A DNA stretch of 64,000 bases from CAZSDP01 sp964605665. Lineage in GTDB: Bacteria; Planctomycetota; UBA8108; UBA1146. The translations under genes were made by a program, and so were the position numbers. Of the stretch, positions 1-8,824 are shown in pieces. Each line of letters begins with the position of its first letter. Position 1 is the first letter of the stretch. Where the stretch lies: contig CAZSDP010000014.1 of the NCBI GenBank assembly GCA_964605665.1, positions 50,105 to 114,104 of the forward strand. The letters are read 5' to 3'. Under the pieces are notes generated by a model. It was not told the origin of the DNA. It searched no databases and saw only the letters and a list, made by a program, of their open reading frames with translations.

Positions 1-972
1 GAATCCAACGATGAAGTCCGTTGCCAAGTGGAGATCGGGAGTTCGCTCGCGAAGTCGATCGATCACGCGAAGGTAGAAGTCACGGTCGTAGGTTCGCTTC
101 ATCCGAGCAAGACACGAGTTCGACCCCGACTGAACCGGTAGATGCAGGTAGTCGGTGACCTTCGAGCACTCCGCCATCGCATCGATCAACTTCGGCCGCA
201 TGAAACGAGGATGGCTGGTGATGAATCGAACCCGGGCAATCCCGTCGATTTCTTCGATACCTCGCAAAAGGGTGTCGAGCCCGATGCCGGTCCCGAGCCT
301 CTTTCCGTAAGAGTTGACCGTCTGACCGAGAAGTGTCACTTCGCGAACTCCGTCATCGGCGAGACGTCGAATCTCATCGAGAATCACTTCTGGCGGTCTC
401 GAGACCTCTTTGCCTCGCGTCGTCGGAACGATGCAGTAGGTACAGACCATGTCGCAACCGCGCATGACCGAAACATAAGCATGCCACGGTTGTGGTCCGA
501 GATTGCGGCGTCGCTGAAACACCAAAGGTGAATCCATCTCGGTGGCCAACCGTGGCTCCGCACCGGAACGGGCGGACTCGATCAATTCTGGCAGTTGGTC
601 AAACTCCCGCGTCCCCACGATCAAATCGAGGTAGGGCATCCGGTCGAAGAGCTCTCCCTCTTTGTGTTGAGCGACGCAACCGAGGAGCGCGATCACCATC
701 TCCGGCTCTTGCTCCTTGCGCCGACGAAAAGTCTGAAGCCGGGAGATCGCTCGCTCCTCGGCATGCTCGCGCACCGAGCAGGTGTTGTAGAGAATCACGC
801 TCGCTTCGTCGGGATCGTGGGTGAGCTGATATCCTTTGGCGGTGAGCGATTCGAGCATCAACTCGGAATCGAGCTTGTTCATCTGGCAACCGAAGACCTC
901 GAAGTACACTCGATGTGACTTCTCGGCCTGATCGGTCGAAGACTCGATTCGCATCGCATATGGCGGTTTCAC
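1..972 (-). CDS. miaB: tRNA-2-methylthio-N6-dimethylallyladenosine synthase (MiaB), 5' part only
   Basis: Radical-SAM methylthiotransferase that adds a methylthio group to i6A37 in tRNAs reading UNN codons; cytoplasmic. The N-terminal UPF0004 domain shows the cluster cysteines in FEVFGCQMN, in YNTCSVREHAEERA and in LLGCVAQ. It is followed by the radical-SAM motif RGCDMVCTYCIVPTTRGKE (CxxxCxxC) and, near the window edge, LHLPVQSGSN. The frame stays open to base 1, so the C-terminal part including the TRAM domain lies outside. I chose the GTG at 972 because GGAG lies 5 bases before it. An in-frame ATG at 954 has no Shine-Dalgarno sequence but starts close to the conserved region. Family assignment is secure; MtaB or RimO paralogues are less likely given the i6A-type motif spacing. 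Confidence 0.93.
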   Translation of the reverse strand, partial: MKPPYAMRIESSTDQAEKSHRVYFEVFGCQMNKLDSELMLESLTAKGYQLTHDPDEASVILYNTCSVREHAEERAISRLQTFRRRKEQEPEMVIALLGCVAQHKEGELFDRMPYLDLIVGTREFDQLPELIESARSGAEPRLATEMDSPLVFQRRRNLGPQPWHAYVSVMRGCDMVCTYCIVPTTRGKEVSRPPEVILDEIRRLADDGVREVTLLGQTVNSYGKRLGTGIGLDTLLRGIEEIDGIARVRFITSHPRFMRPKLIDAMAECSKVTDYLHLPVQSGSNSCLARMKRTYDRDFYLRVIDRLRERTPDLHLATDFIVGF

Positions 973-2177
973 ATCAGCTCCATTCGAAACTCGGGCTCGC
1001 CTCGCCCCACGGACCACCGAGTCGCACCGCAGACCACAGAGATCGGTCCACGGTAAAGATCGTGGAATTGTAAAAGGTCAGGGCGGGATCGTAGGCACCG
1101 CAGAGGTGAGGGTCAACTCTCCCATTCCACTGTTCTCTCCGACTCTGAAGTACGCTGAGGAGGGAATCGAGGTGACGGTGGGGATCGGAAGAGCGCGCCG
1201 TGAGAGTCCTCAACGTCATCAATTCTCCGCGGCTCGGTCAAAATCGACGATTTCGAGGGGAAAAATGCCGGTTTTGCGGAAGTTGCGCGAGAGGATCGGA
1301 GAAAGATGGGAATTGGAATCGACTTCCTTGACCTGACGCGCTGTTTTCCGGTTAGTTTTGGGCTCGCAGGCGGTATCCACCACGGCAGCGGATGCTCGAG
1401 AGGTGAGATCGCCCGCGAGAACCGACCGACGTTGGAGGAGTCCTCGATAAAATCCTCCTCGAGTCGAGATTCAGAGGAACCGTTTTTGGCGAGGAATGAG
1501 ATCGCTGCGTGCGCTCCACTTCCTCGACGTGCAGAGTGGAGGTTGCCGTGACGCTCCGAGGAAACCGTCGCTACACCCGTTCCAGGTCGCGCGATCTGGG
1601 ACGGTTGCACGCACAGTTTCGACTGACTTCCTCACCCTCCACCGATCTCGACCGATCGGCTGTCGGTAGCGGTCAGAGCATCAACAGCGGAAGCGAACCC
1701 ACCGCTGAATTGGGAGCCGACGGCGGAGAATCGCCGGTAGGAAACCCTCCGACGATGGCAGAGTCGATCTCACAAACGATTGAACGTCGCCTCGTTCGCA
1801 GATTCTGGTGGTCTCGAGGATAAATCGTCGCGATCTGCCAGCAATTTTTCAGTGGAGCACTTTGGACATCCCCTCTGGGACGTTACCCTCTCACTCTCCG
1901 GTCATTTGGGCCAATTCGACGGTCTCTCCCACTGCCATGAGAGTGACCAGTACCGATCTGGAGATCGGAGCCGGGAAGACTCCAGATCTTGCGCCTCAGC
2001 GCCGATGATGGAGTGTCGGACAGACTCGTCCGGCAATTCTGGCCTGACCGAATTTCAAACCCTCGATGAGAGGCGCCCGGTCGCTGGGAGTACGAACACT
2101 TTGTTGATCACCACCGCTGAACCGGTCTTTGGCCGATCCATTGGTGAATTCAGAGCGAGACTTGGACAGGCTGAACG
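973..2177. other. 1.2 kb region without a recognisable gene
   Basis: Open frames exist on both strands, but their translations are low in hydrophobic cores, rich in Arg/Ser and show no family motif, so I do not call them. A 6-bp inverted repeat TCCACG/CGTGGA (1047-1052 and 1061-1066, 8-base loop) lies about 80 bases upstream of miaB. I looked for tmRNA, RNase P RNA and SRP RNA signature sequences and saw none. The region must hold the miaB promoter (minus strand) and that of the TPR gene (plus strand). Confidence 0.5.
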
Positions 2178-2636
2178 ATGAGTCGGCATCTCAGAACGAA
2201 ACAGAGCACCACGATCGACCTCGATCGGAAGACTCGAGAGAAACTCGAAGGTGAATTTCAACGGGAGTTCTTCGAAGCCGCTCTCGAGAACGACCCCGCC
2301 AATCTGGAGTGCCTGATCCGGCTCGGCGATCTGTATACCCGCCAAGGTTCTTTTCAGAAGGGCTTGGAGATCGACCTGCGCTTGGTGGAGATCTGCCCCG
2401 AGGAATCGACCTTCCACTACAACCTCGCCTGCTCATATTCATTGCTGAGCCAACTCGAAGAAGCGCTCGGAGCTTTGGAGACTGCGATCGAACAAGGCTA
2501 TGACGAGTGGGAACACCTCAACGCCGACGAAGATCTGACAAATCTACGGAAACACCCGCAGTACGACGCACTGATCGCTCGCTTCAGCGCAGACGATGGA
2601 GTGAACTTCCTCGAGCAAGATCAAGACGACAGCTGA
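2178..2636 (+). CDS. Small TPR-repeat protein
   Basis: A 152-residue soluble protein with no signal peptide. About residues 30-110 contain two to three tetratricopeptide helices, seen in LIRLGDLYTRQGSFQKGLE and FHYNLACSYSLLSQLEEALG, with the usual Gly/Ala/Tyr spacing. The C-terminal stretch around EHLNADEDLTNLRKHPQYD resembles the end often seen after TPRs in planctomycete and acidobacterial proteins (TPR end-of-repeat motif). It probably acts as a protein-interaction scaffold; no enzyme motif is visible. The ATG has only a weak Shine-Dalgarno sequence. The gene stands alone after 1.2 kb of non-coding DNA and converges on the AarF-like gene 62 bases downstream, with no clear terminator between them. 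Partner and process are unknown. Confidence 0.8.
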   Translation: MSRHLRTKQSTTIDLDRKTREKLEGEFQREFFEAALENDPANLECLIRLGDLYTRQGSFQKGLEIDLRLVEICPEESTFHYNLACSYSLLSQLEEALGALETAIEQGYDEWEHLNADEDLTNLRKHPQYDALIARFSADDGVNFLEQDQDDS

Positions 2637-2698
2637 GCGAGATCGCAAAGACATCCCAATATTGAGAACTTGAATCTAGAGCGAAGAAACTCGATGAC

Positions 2699-4360
2699 TC
2701 AGCGCGAGGAGACGCTCCCTCCGAGCATCGAGAAGAGCACTCTCATTCCGCCGAGCCCGGCACAGAGATATCCTGCCAACCCGATCGCTGAGACGCCCCA
2801 CAATTTCGGACCGACCTCGAGATCCATCACCAAGGATGAGCTGACCAGCAGTGAGCTGACGATCATTGCTTGCACCAAGCGATTCGAACTCATCTCAAAT
2901 CGCCGACTCATCCGATCCAATCCCTGCAGATGAGTATCGACCCGGAGTCGACCTTGAGAGAGCTTTCTCAAGATGTCTCCGAAGTGTTGAGGGTACTCAG
3001 AGATCGTAGAGAGGCTCTCCAATAGGTGGCCGCCACCAGTCTTGAAGAGCTGCTCAGGACCGTACTGATCCTCGACGAGGCGCCGAATCATCGGCTCGAT
3101 CTCGTCTGCGGTGTTGAACTCGGGATCGAGTCGACTCCCCAAACCCTCGATCAAGACCAAGCAACGGGTCATGACGATCATCCCGGGGGCGATCGTGATC
3201 TTGTGGTCTCGAGCGAGATCGAGCAACTCGGTCAGCAGGTGAGGGAAGTCGATCTCCGAGAGAGTCAGTCCGAAGTATGGATCGAGGCGCGAGGCGAGAT
3301 CTTGGCTGAAGTCGAAGAAGGAGATCTCTTCTCGCGGTTGTCCGATCTTCAAGATCAACCGAGCGAGCGCGTTGTAGTCGCGCGAAACCACCGCCCGAAG
3401 CATTCGAACCAGCTGTCTCCGCAATTCCTTCGTGAAGAGCCCCATCGATCCGAAGTCGATCCAAGCGACCCGACCATCGGGCATATAGATCAGATTTGCG
3501 GGGTGTGGATCGGCGTGGAAGTGCCCGTCTCTAAGAATCATCAGGAAGAGAACTCGAGCGCAGCTCTTCGCAACTTCTCGCCCAGTCTTGCGGTCGAACT
3601 CGGCGCGATTGAGCGGCTCACCCGCGATGAATTCCATCACGAGTAAGCGTCGCGTCGACAGGGTGGGCCAAGAGCGAGGGATGTGGACCCCCTCTTCCTC
3701 CGCCAGCGCAACCCGCACCCTCTCCATCGCATTTCGCTCGAAGTGGAAATTGAGTTCACGCTCGAGAGATCGCCTGAGCTCTGCCGCCAGCCTCTGCGTG
3801 TCGAGATCGTGCAACTCCGGGATTCCGGAGAGTGCCTCCCCCACCAATTCGAGGATCTCGAGATCGCGCTGGATAATCGGAATGATCCCCGGTCGCTGGA
3901 CCTTGAGAATCACCGTCTCTCCCTGCAGGGTCACCGCCCGGTGAACTTGAGCGATCGAAGCTGCGGCGAGGGGGGTTTCGTCGATCGTGCGAAATCGCTT
4001 CGACGGATCTTCGCCGAGTTCCTCCACCAAGACTTTGTGAACTTCGGCAAATGGAACCGCATCCACTCGGTCCTGCAATCGCTCCATCTCGGCGACGAGA
4101 GCAGCGGGGAAGAGATCGGGGCGAGAGGCGATCAACTGCCCCAGCTTGATGAAGAGAGGACCCAGCTCCTGGAACGCGAGACGGAGTCTCTCTGGAGTGC
4201 TCTTGGGCGTCCGTCGTGCGCGAGACCCGAGCAGCCGAGCTCGCAGTGGAGCGCCCAATCGGGATGCGACGTCGGTGAGACCGTGGCGCATCAGGACGAG
4301 GGCGATGTCCTTGAGCCGGGGGATGTTGCGAATGGTCCGTATCGATTGAAGAGGGCGCAC
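2699..4360 (-). CDS. AarF/UbiB/ABC1 family atypical kinase
   Basis: An ABC1-type atypical protein kinase/ATPase, the family linked to ubiquinone (UbiB) and other isoprenoid-lipid metabolism at the membrane. Visible motifs in order: the KxGQ motif in FIKLGQLIASRPDLFP, the Ala-rich nucleotide loop AAASIAQVHRA, the lysine in VILKVQRPGI, the catalytic FHADPHPANLIY and the metal-binding WIDFGSMG. The last 60 residues hold two hydrophobic segments (MIVSSLLVSSSLVM and LWGVSAIGLAGYLCAGL), as in UbiB. The frame also opens from an ATG at 4405, which would overlap the upstream gene by 41 bases. I prefer the GTG at 4360, just past the upstream stop, which suggests translational coupling. The substrate cannot be read from sequence and no quinone-pathway gene is adjacent. 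Confidence 0.9.
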   Translation of the reverse strand: MRPLQSIRTIRNIPRLKDIALVLMRHGLTDVASRLGAPLRARLLGSRARRTPKSTPERLRLAFQELGPLFIKLGQLIASRPDLFPAALVAEMERLQDRVDAVPFAEVHKVLVEELGEDPSKRFRTIDETPLAAASIAQVHRAVTLQGETVILKVQRPGIIPIIQRDLEILELVGEALSGIPELHDLDTQRLAAELRRSLERELNFHFERNAMERVRVALAEEEGVHIPRSWPTLSTRRLLVMEFIAGEPLNRAEFDRKTGREVAKSCARVLFLMILRDGHFHADPHPANLIYMPDGRVAWIDFGSMGLFTKELRRQLVRMLRAVVSRDYNALARLILKIGQPREEISFFDFSQDLASRLDPYFGLTLSEIDFPHLLTELLDLARDHKITIAPGMIVMTRCLVLIEGLGSRLDPEFNTADEIEPMIRRLVEDQYGPEQLFKTGGGHLLESLSTISEYPQHFGDILRKLSQGRLRVDTHLQGLDRMSRRFEMSSNRLVQAMIVSSLLVSSSLVMDLEVGPKLWGVSAIGLAGYLCAGLGGMRVLFSMLGGSVSSR

Positions 4361-4364
4361 CCGA

Positions 4365-4664
4365 TCAGTTGTCTTCGCCGAGTCGTTTCTCGAGCTCTTC
4401 AACACGCGCCGAGAGACGATCGAGATCGTCTCTGGTCACCAGGTTCAGCTTCTCGATCAGCCTCGCCATCTCATCCGAGATCTTCGAAGAGGCGGAGGCT
4501 TGTTCCTCTTTACCCTTATCAACCCAAGATTGGAGGACCTTCTCCCCCTGCTCTCGGGTCAACTCTCCTTTATCGATCATCCCTTCGACAATCGACTGCA
4601 CTCGGTCTTTACCCGCTCCGAGAACTCCGAGTCCCGCGAGCATGAGGTTCTTAAAGGCGTCCAT
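4365..4664 (-). CDS. Phasin-superfamily-like coiled-coil protein
   Basis: A 99-residue protein that resembles the short polyhydroxyalkanoate-synthesis-regulator/phasin-like family (PhaF-type N-terminal region). It has a small hydrophobic start (FKNLMLAGLGVLGAGKDRV), a helical middle with GELTREQGEKVLQ and a C-terminal coiled coil (ISDEMARLIEKL, then LDRLSARVEELEKRL). In several bacteria this small family lies next to aarF/ubiB genes. Here the stop is followed within 5 bases by the preferred GTG of the AarF-like gene, so the two are very likely co-translated. The function is inferred only: it could tether or regulate the kinase at a membrane or granule surface. No PHA synthase is in the window. 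Confidence 0.75.
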   Translation of the reverse strand: MDAFKNLMLAGLGVLGAGKDRVQSIVEGMIDKGELTREQGEKVLQSWVDKGKEEQASASSKISDEMARLIEKLNLVTRDDLDRLSARVEELEKRLGEDN

Positions 4665-5220
4665 CCGATTTTCCTTCCTCGACGAGAGAAAAGTGGCGGG
4701 GACATCCTAGCAGGTACGTGAGTCGATGAGGGTGCATGTCTCTATAGATCCCCCACATTGATCGAGGGGAGTGCGGCTCGACGATGCAATCGATCGTTCG
4801 ATGGCAAAGAGCAGAATGGTGAGGCGAAGCACCTTCGATCGGAGAGAACTCCATCGAATGGAAAGGCGCGACAGGCGAGCTGTAGACAAAAAAATAGGAG
4901 TCCGCTGGCGAGAACGGACTCCACGGGAAAGGGGGGGGAGTGTTTCAGTTGTGATTCGAACAAGGGAGGTAGTGGCAAGGGGGGGACCGACGTAGAGCGC
5001 CCGCTCGAATTTCGGCATAAGACCCCAAAATAAAGTGACTTAGAGACGCTCCAGCCTCCCGAAAGAGCGTAGAGAGGAGGAGATCGGCCTCGGAAATTCT
5101 TGCCGGTGGGGTCGAGAGCCCGGGCGTTTTTCCCCGTCGGGCATCACTTCTACCGCAGCCGAGAAGAGGGCCTGTCTCCAGCACTCCCCGCCGACCGAGG
5201 TCGGAACGCCTCGGTGTCCT
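4665..5220. other. 556-bp intergenic region containing a terminator
   Basis: No supported gene; the open frames here have no recognisable motifs. The region separates two minus-strand genes. It holds the terminator of the aminotransferase gene (4888-4922) and, by position, the promoter of the phasin-like/AarF-like pair. Confidence 0.5.
4888..4922 (-). terminator. Rho-independent terminator (minus strand)
   Basis: A perfect 8-bp stem GGAGTCCG/CGGACTCC (4897-4904 and 4915-4922) with a 10-base loop. Read on the minus strand, it is followed almost directly by seven T (A7 at 4888-4894). It lies about 300 bases past the stop of the aminotransferase gene at 5221 and would end that transcript before the phasin-like gene. 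Confidence 0.75.
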
Positions 5221-6297
5221 CTAGAAGAGCTGATCGAGGAGTGAGCAAGCTCTCTTGAGATCCTCAGGAGGAAGCGCCCAACCGATGCGAACGTGCTGAG
5301 GAGCCTCGAAGAACCTTCCCGGCGTGACGTTGACGCCGACGGCGAGAGCAGCGCGCTGAAACGCGTCGCCATCCTTGAAGTGGCTCTCGGGAATTCGAGG
5401 AAAGCAGACCAACCCTCCCCCCGGATCCACCACCTTCAGCGGTGAGCTCTCCAACCAAGGACCGACGATGTCCCATCCCCGAGAGGCGATCTCTCGCGCT
5501 CGCTCGACCAGTTTCTTCCGATGCGGCCACGCAAACCGCGCGACCTGATCGGTCAGACAGGAGTTGTGAATGGTGGTCGCGTCGAGGATGCGCTGCGCGA
5601 GCGAAACTCTCTCCGCGGTGGCGAGTCCCCACCCGAGACGGATCTGAGAGAGTCCATGAACCTTGTTGAGCCCACCCACGGTGACCATCTTCGGATGGAG
5701 TCGGGCGAGTGGTCCCGGATCGGGATCGAGAAAGGGGCGATACATCTCATCGACGATCACCTCGATCCCCGTTTGCTCACAGAGCTGAGGAAGGAAACTT
5801 CGATCGGTCGCCGAGAGCGCGGCCCCACTCGGATTGTGGAGATCGGTGAGAAGAAGGAGCCGAGATCGAGGATCGCTCGCCTCCTTCAACAGTTCTTCCT
5901 GAGGAAGGGAGTACCCGCTGGCAAAGGACCTCTCGAAGGGAATCGTCTCGACTCCGAGCAGAGAGAGGGCATTGAGGAGAGGGAGATACCCAGGGCGCTC
6001 ATAGAGCACTCGCTCCCCCGGTTCCACCGCGCTGGCGGCAAAACAGAAGTGAGTGTGACTCGCACTCGCCCCGAGGAAGACTCTCTCCGGTCCCCAACCC
6101 CATTCACCGCCGACCCCGGACCTCACCTCCTCATCGCCATAGGCAGAAAACTCCGAGAGTTTGAGTGATCGCGGATCGAGTTCGAGATCGTCCCAATCGA
6201 CCGCCGGAACCGCGCTCATCGTCAGGTTGAACTCTCCGTCGAAAGCATGCTCTTTCGCCCAACGAATATAGGGAACATCACTCAATACTCTCGACAT
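5221..6297 (-). CDS. PLP-dependent class I/II aminotransferase
   Basis: Fold-type I aminotransferase of about 358 residues. Visible landmarks: FLGASASHTHFCFA (cofactor phosphate region), YERPGYLPL, the PLP-ring contacts TDLHNPSGAAL and VIVDEMYRPF, the Schiff-base lysine in VTVGGLNKVHGLSQIRLGW, and the substrate-carboxylate Arg in VRIGWAL near the C-terminus. This matches the AspC/HisC-like superfamily, but no feature fixes the substrate. The frame opens at 6351, overlapping the peptidase gene. I chose the ATG at 6297 (MSRVLSDVP), which leaves a 13-base gap and a purine-rich GAGGGG upstream. It probably shares a transcript with the upstream peptidase gene and is terminated at 4888-4922. Confidence 0.87.
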   Translation of the reverse strand: MSRVLSDVPYIRWAKEHAFDGEFNLTMSAVPAVDWDDLELDPRSLKLSEFSAYGDEEVRSGVGGEWGWGPERVFLGASASHTHFCFAASAVEPGERVLYERPGYLPLLNALSLLGVETIPFERSFASGYSLPQEELLKEASDPRSRLLLLTDLHNPSGAALSATDRSFLPQLCEQTGIEVIVDEMYRPFLDPDPGPLARLHPKMVTVGGLNKVHGLSQIRLGWGLATAERVSLAQRILDATTIHNSCLTDQVARFAWPHRKKLVERAREIASRGWDIVGPWLESSPLKVVDPGGGLVCFPRIPESHFKDGDAFQRAALAVGVNVTPGRFFEAPQHVRIGWALPPEDLKRACSLLDQLF

Positions 6298-6310
6298 CGT
6301 TCTTCGCCCC

Positions 6311-7378
6311 TCACTCTTGGCGCACTCGATCAACGGGAGGATCGGACTCATCGATTCGGGAATCGGTGGAAGGGCCCGATCTCTCTTCTCTCAACTCTTC
6401 TTCCGCCATCAGCAGGAGGGCCCGACGACGGCGGACCCGCTGCACAAAGAACGCGAGAACCGCGAGAAGTGCAACCCCCTGAAAGAAGTTGAAGCCTCCG
6501 AAGAGAAAAGACCACCAACGATGCTGCCGCGCGAGGGTGTCGATCCATTGAGACTGCACATCCTCAAATGGGACCCCGACTCCGGTCTCAAACGCTTCGA
6601 AGAAGGGACGTCCAGCTGCGAGCTGGTCGAGAATTTTCAGGTGGATCACTGTCCCAAAGCGTTGGTTCAAATAGAGGATGAAATGGTGGCTCTGGGCATA
6701 GAGCAGGGATGTCTCTCGCTGACTCTCACTGGGAAAACGGGTCAACTCAGAAAAAGGAGACAACCCTTCATCAGCCGCGTGAAATGCTAAGAGCCTGACC
6801 CACTCCGCTTCGAGCCGCTCCCCTCCGAGCCATTGGGCCATCCCTTCATGATACCAACGGGGAACATGGGGCCCCGCTTCTCCCAGAACAACGTGGGCGA
6901 GCTCATGGGTGATGATCTCTCCCCGCTTCAGGGGTAGCCCCTGCAGTCGCTCGGTATCCAAGACCACGATCCCCCGCGCCGGAAACGCCAAGGCGGCGAC
7001 CCAGTTTTCAGGATCTCCCCCTCCCAACTCCTGGGTGACCCGCCGAAAGCCGCTTCGATTTGGCGTACGGATCACCAATACCGAGGTCGCTCCTTCTCGA
7101 CCGAGGCGCCGACGGATATTCGAGAGCTGTTGCGTGATCATCTCGGTGAGCTTCGGTCGAGGAGTCTGACTCCCCTTCGCAATCCCCCACCACCAACCGT
7201 CCGCCTCGATCAACTCATAGCCTCGAGGAGGCCGGGGAGTCTTCGCGACCGAGTCCTCGACCGCTCCCAGCGTTGAGCTCAGGGTCGAGAAGAGAATGAT
7301 GCAGCAGAGAAGTCGAAACCCGTGCAATGACACGATTCGAATCACCGAGTGAGATCGACTGGAAAGCAAGGAGCCCAC
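6311..7378 (-). CDS. Membrane-anchored gluzincin-type metallopeptidase (peptidase MA-like)
   Basis: A predicted exported zinc peptidase of 355 residues. It has an N-terminal hydrophobic segment (FRLLCCIILFSTLSSTLGA, about residues 21-39). The zinc motif HELAH lies at about 158-162 and the downstream glutamate in YHEGMAQWL at about 178, giving an HExxH-16-E arrangement typical of gluzincins. One C-terminal transmembrane helix (FFQGVALLAVLAFFVQRV, about 305-322) is followed by an Arg-rich stop-transfer and an acidic tail. The catalytic domain should therefore face the periplasm. The GTG at 7378 is preceded by GAGAGA; an internal GTG at 7333 would place the signal sequence closer to the start. 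The substrate is unknown. It is probably co-transcribed with the aminotransferase gene 13 bases downstream. Confidence 0.83.
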   Translation of the reverse strand: MGSLLSSRSHSVIRIVSLHGFRLLCCIILFSTLSSTLGAVEDSVAKTPRPPRGYELIEADGWWWGIAKGSQTPRPKLTEMITQQLSNIRRRLGREGATSVLVIRTPNRSGFRRVTQELGGGDPENWVAALAFPARGIVVLDTERLQGLPLKRGEIITHELAHVVLGEAGPHVPRWYHEGMAQWLGGERLEAEWVRLLAFHAADEGLSPFSELTRFPSESQRETSLLYAQSHHFILYLNQRFGTVIHLKILDQLAAGRPFFEAFETGVGVPFEDVQSQWIDTLARQHRWWSFLFGGFNFFQGVALLAVLAFFVQRVRRRRALLLMAEEELREERSGPSTDSRIDESDPPVDRVRQE

Positions 7379-7606
7379 TCTCTCTCTTCGCTGTCGGATG
7401 GGAACGGATCAGCGCGGAGTGCTTCGTGAAGAGTTCCCAAGGATACAGGCCCCCTCTTTCCGCCACCACCCTTGGAACTCGCTTGTGGTGTCAACAGAAC
7501 TCGTGCGGGTCTCCCTGCGGCAGAGAAGGACCTCCTCGGAGCCACTCTCAGCCATAGGATGACCCGCACGATGATCGACCACTCTACTTGCCTGACAGGA
7601 GCCATC

Positions 7607-7638
7607 AAAAAAAGGGGGCTTCAGTGGTGAAGCCCCCC
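7607..7638 (-). terminator. Rho-independent terminator of the actin-like operon
   Basis: A 10-bp stem GGGGGCTTCA/TGAAGCCCCC (7614-7623 and 7628-7637) with a 4-base loop. On the minus strand it is followed by seven T (A7 at 7607-7613). It lies about 40 bases past the stop of the actin-like gene (7679). It is the strongest terminator in the window and sits in the otherwise gene-free interval 7379-7678. Confidence 0.9.
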
Positions 7639-7678
7639 CGAGCAAGAGTGGTCGCTAGAGAAATCTAGAGGAGTTGGA

Positions 7679-8809
7679 TCACGCCTCAGAGAGGGATGCC
7701 ACGAGGCACCCTTTGGAAACGCTATAGAGCGGATCCTGGGCATGACGGATCTCTTTCACGGGAATCGGGAAGTTGACCTTCTCGAATTCATCTTGGAAGG
7801 TCTCGATGAACCCGCCGATCAAGCTCGTCCCACCTGCGCAGACAATGCTGATCGGATCGGGGAAGTTCGGCATGGAGCTCGAACTCTCGAACCGACTCTT
7901 GATGTTCTTGAGCGTGTAAGAAATCAGATTGCGGTAGTAGATCTCGATCGCTTCTTCTTCGCGGTTCTTCGGACGGGTGATATCAACCCCACGCTCTTTG
8001 ATGCTCGTTGCACGCGAAGCGCTGATTCCGAGAACATTCGCGACGTTACGATCGATCCAATCGCCGCCACGGGTCGTTGAGAAGCTCAGAGCAGGGATCG
8101 ACTTGTAGCTGACGCAGATGTTGAACATCCCGCCGCCCCCGGAGATTCCGATTCCGGTAAAGTCGTCTTCCGCCAATTCACTGAAGACAACCGCGTGTCC
8201 TTCAACCAAAGGCTTCGGCGTATAGCCGAGGCTCTTGAGAAGACCGCCGAAAACCCCTTGGTGATAAATCACGTTGAGGTCGGCATCGATCGGCTCCGCA
8301 GGAACGGAGTAGTAACAAATCTCACCGTCGACCTTCGGAGATCCGAGGAGAGTCTCGAGGAGCATCTTCTCGATCGGAAGCGCATCGGACTCGTCGGCAC
8401 TGATCATCCCGTCCCGCATCGGACGGCGCGTTTCACGATTGAAGATGTTCGCCAACTCGAAAGCCGGATCACCAACCACGACCATGCGGTTGTTGATCAC
8501 CACGTACTGAACATTCAATCGGGTGAGCATGTTCTTGGTGTAGTCATCGGCGTCGATGTCGAGGAACGCATTGCGCTGAATCTTGATGTGAACGTTGCTA
8601 TCACAGTCTTGAACAGAGCTGACCAAGTTTGCGGTTCCGACGTCAAGTCCCCGACCGAGCTCGGTACGAGTCGCCACGGAAGTGGCGGGGGTCGAAGCTG
8701 CGCCTGGATTTGGATTCACAGACTCGCTGTCCATATCGAAACTCATGTTCACACTCCCGTCGGACGTTGCGTCCATTTCGTCGAAGCTAAAGCCGTTTTC
8801 ATTTCCCAT
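7679..8809 (-). CDS. Divergent actin-like ATPase
   Basis: A bacterial actin/HSP70-fold ATPase of about 376 residues. The actin signatures occur in order: phosphate-1 GRGLDVGTANLVSS (about 55-68), a connect-type segment PLVEGHAVVFSE, phosphate-2 GIGISGGGGMFNIC (about 222-235), RGGDWIDRNVANVLG (compare GGDEMDEAI in MreB) and the adenosine motif IVCAGGTSLIGGF (about 325-337). The first 50 residues are an acidic, Asn/Ser/Asp-rich low-complexity tail absent from MreB. Sequence outside the motifs does not match MreB, FtsA, PilM, ParM or MamK well by eye, though MamK/MreB are nearest in motif order. I start at ATG 8809, with GAGG 9 bases upstream; an ATG at 8818 is possible. The coiled-coil gene lies just upstream, so the two form an operon ending in a strong terminator. 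A filament-forming role is inferred. Confidence 0.85.
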   Translation of the reverse strand: MGNENGFSFDEMDATSDGSVNMSFDMDSESVNPNPGAASTPATSVATRTELGRGLDVGTANLVSSVQDCDSNVHIKIQRNAFLDIDADDYTKNMLTRLNVQYVVINNRMVVVGDPAFELANIFNRETRRPMRDGMISADESDALPIEKMLLETLLGSPKVDGEICYYSVPAEPIDADLNVIYHQGVFGGLLKSLGYTPKPLVEGHAVVFSELAEDDFTGIGISGGGGMFNICVSYKSIPALSFSTTRGGDWIDRNVANVLGISASRATSIKERGVDITRPKNREEEAIEIYYRNLISYTLKNIKSRFESSSSMPNFPDPISIVCAGGTSLIGGFIETFQDEFEKVNFPIPVKEIRHAQDPLYSVSKGCLVASLSEA

Positions 8810-8824
8810 GTTCGTCATCCTCGG

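Noticed and set aside
1113..1610. 165-codon minus-strand open frame upstream of miaB
   Set aside because: Composition is Ser/Arg/Pro-rich with no hydrophobic core or motif, and no Shine-Dalgarno sequence was seen.
1780..2181. 133-codon plus-strand open frame overlapping the start of the TPR gene
   Set aside because: No recognisable motif, poor amino-acid composition and an overlap with the better-supported gene.
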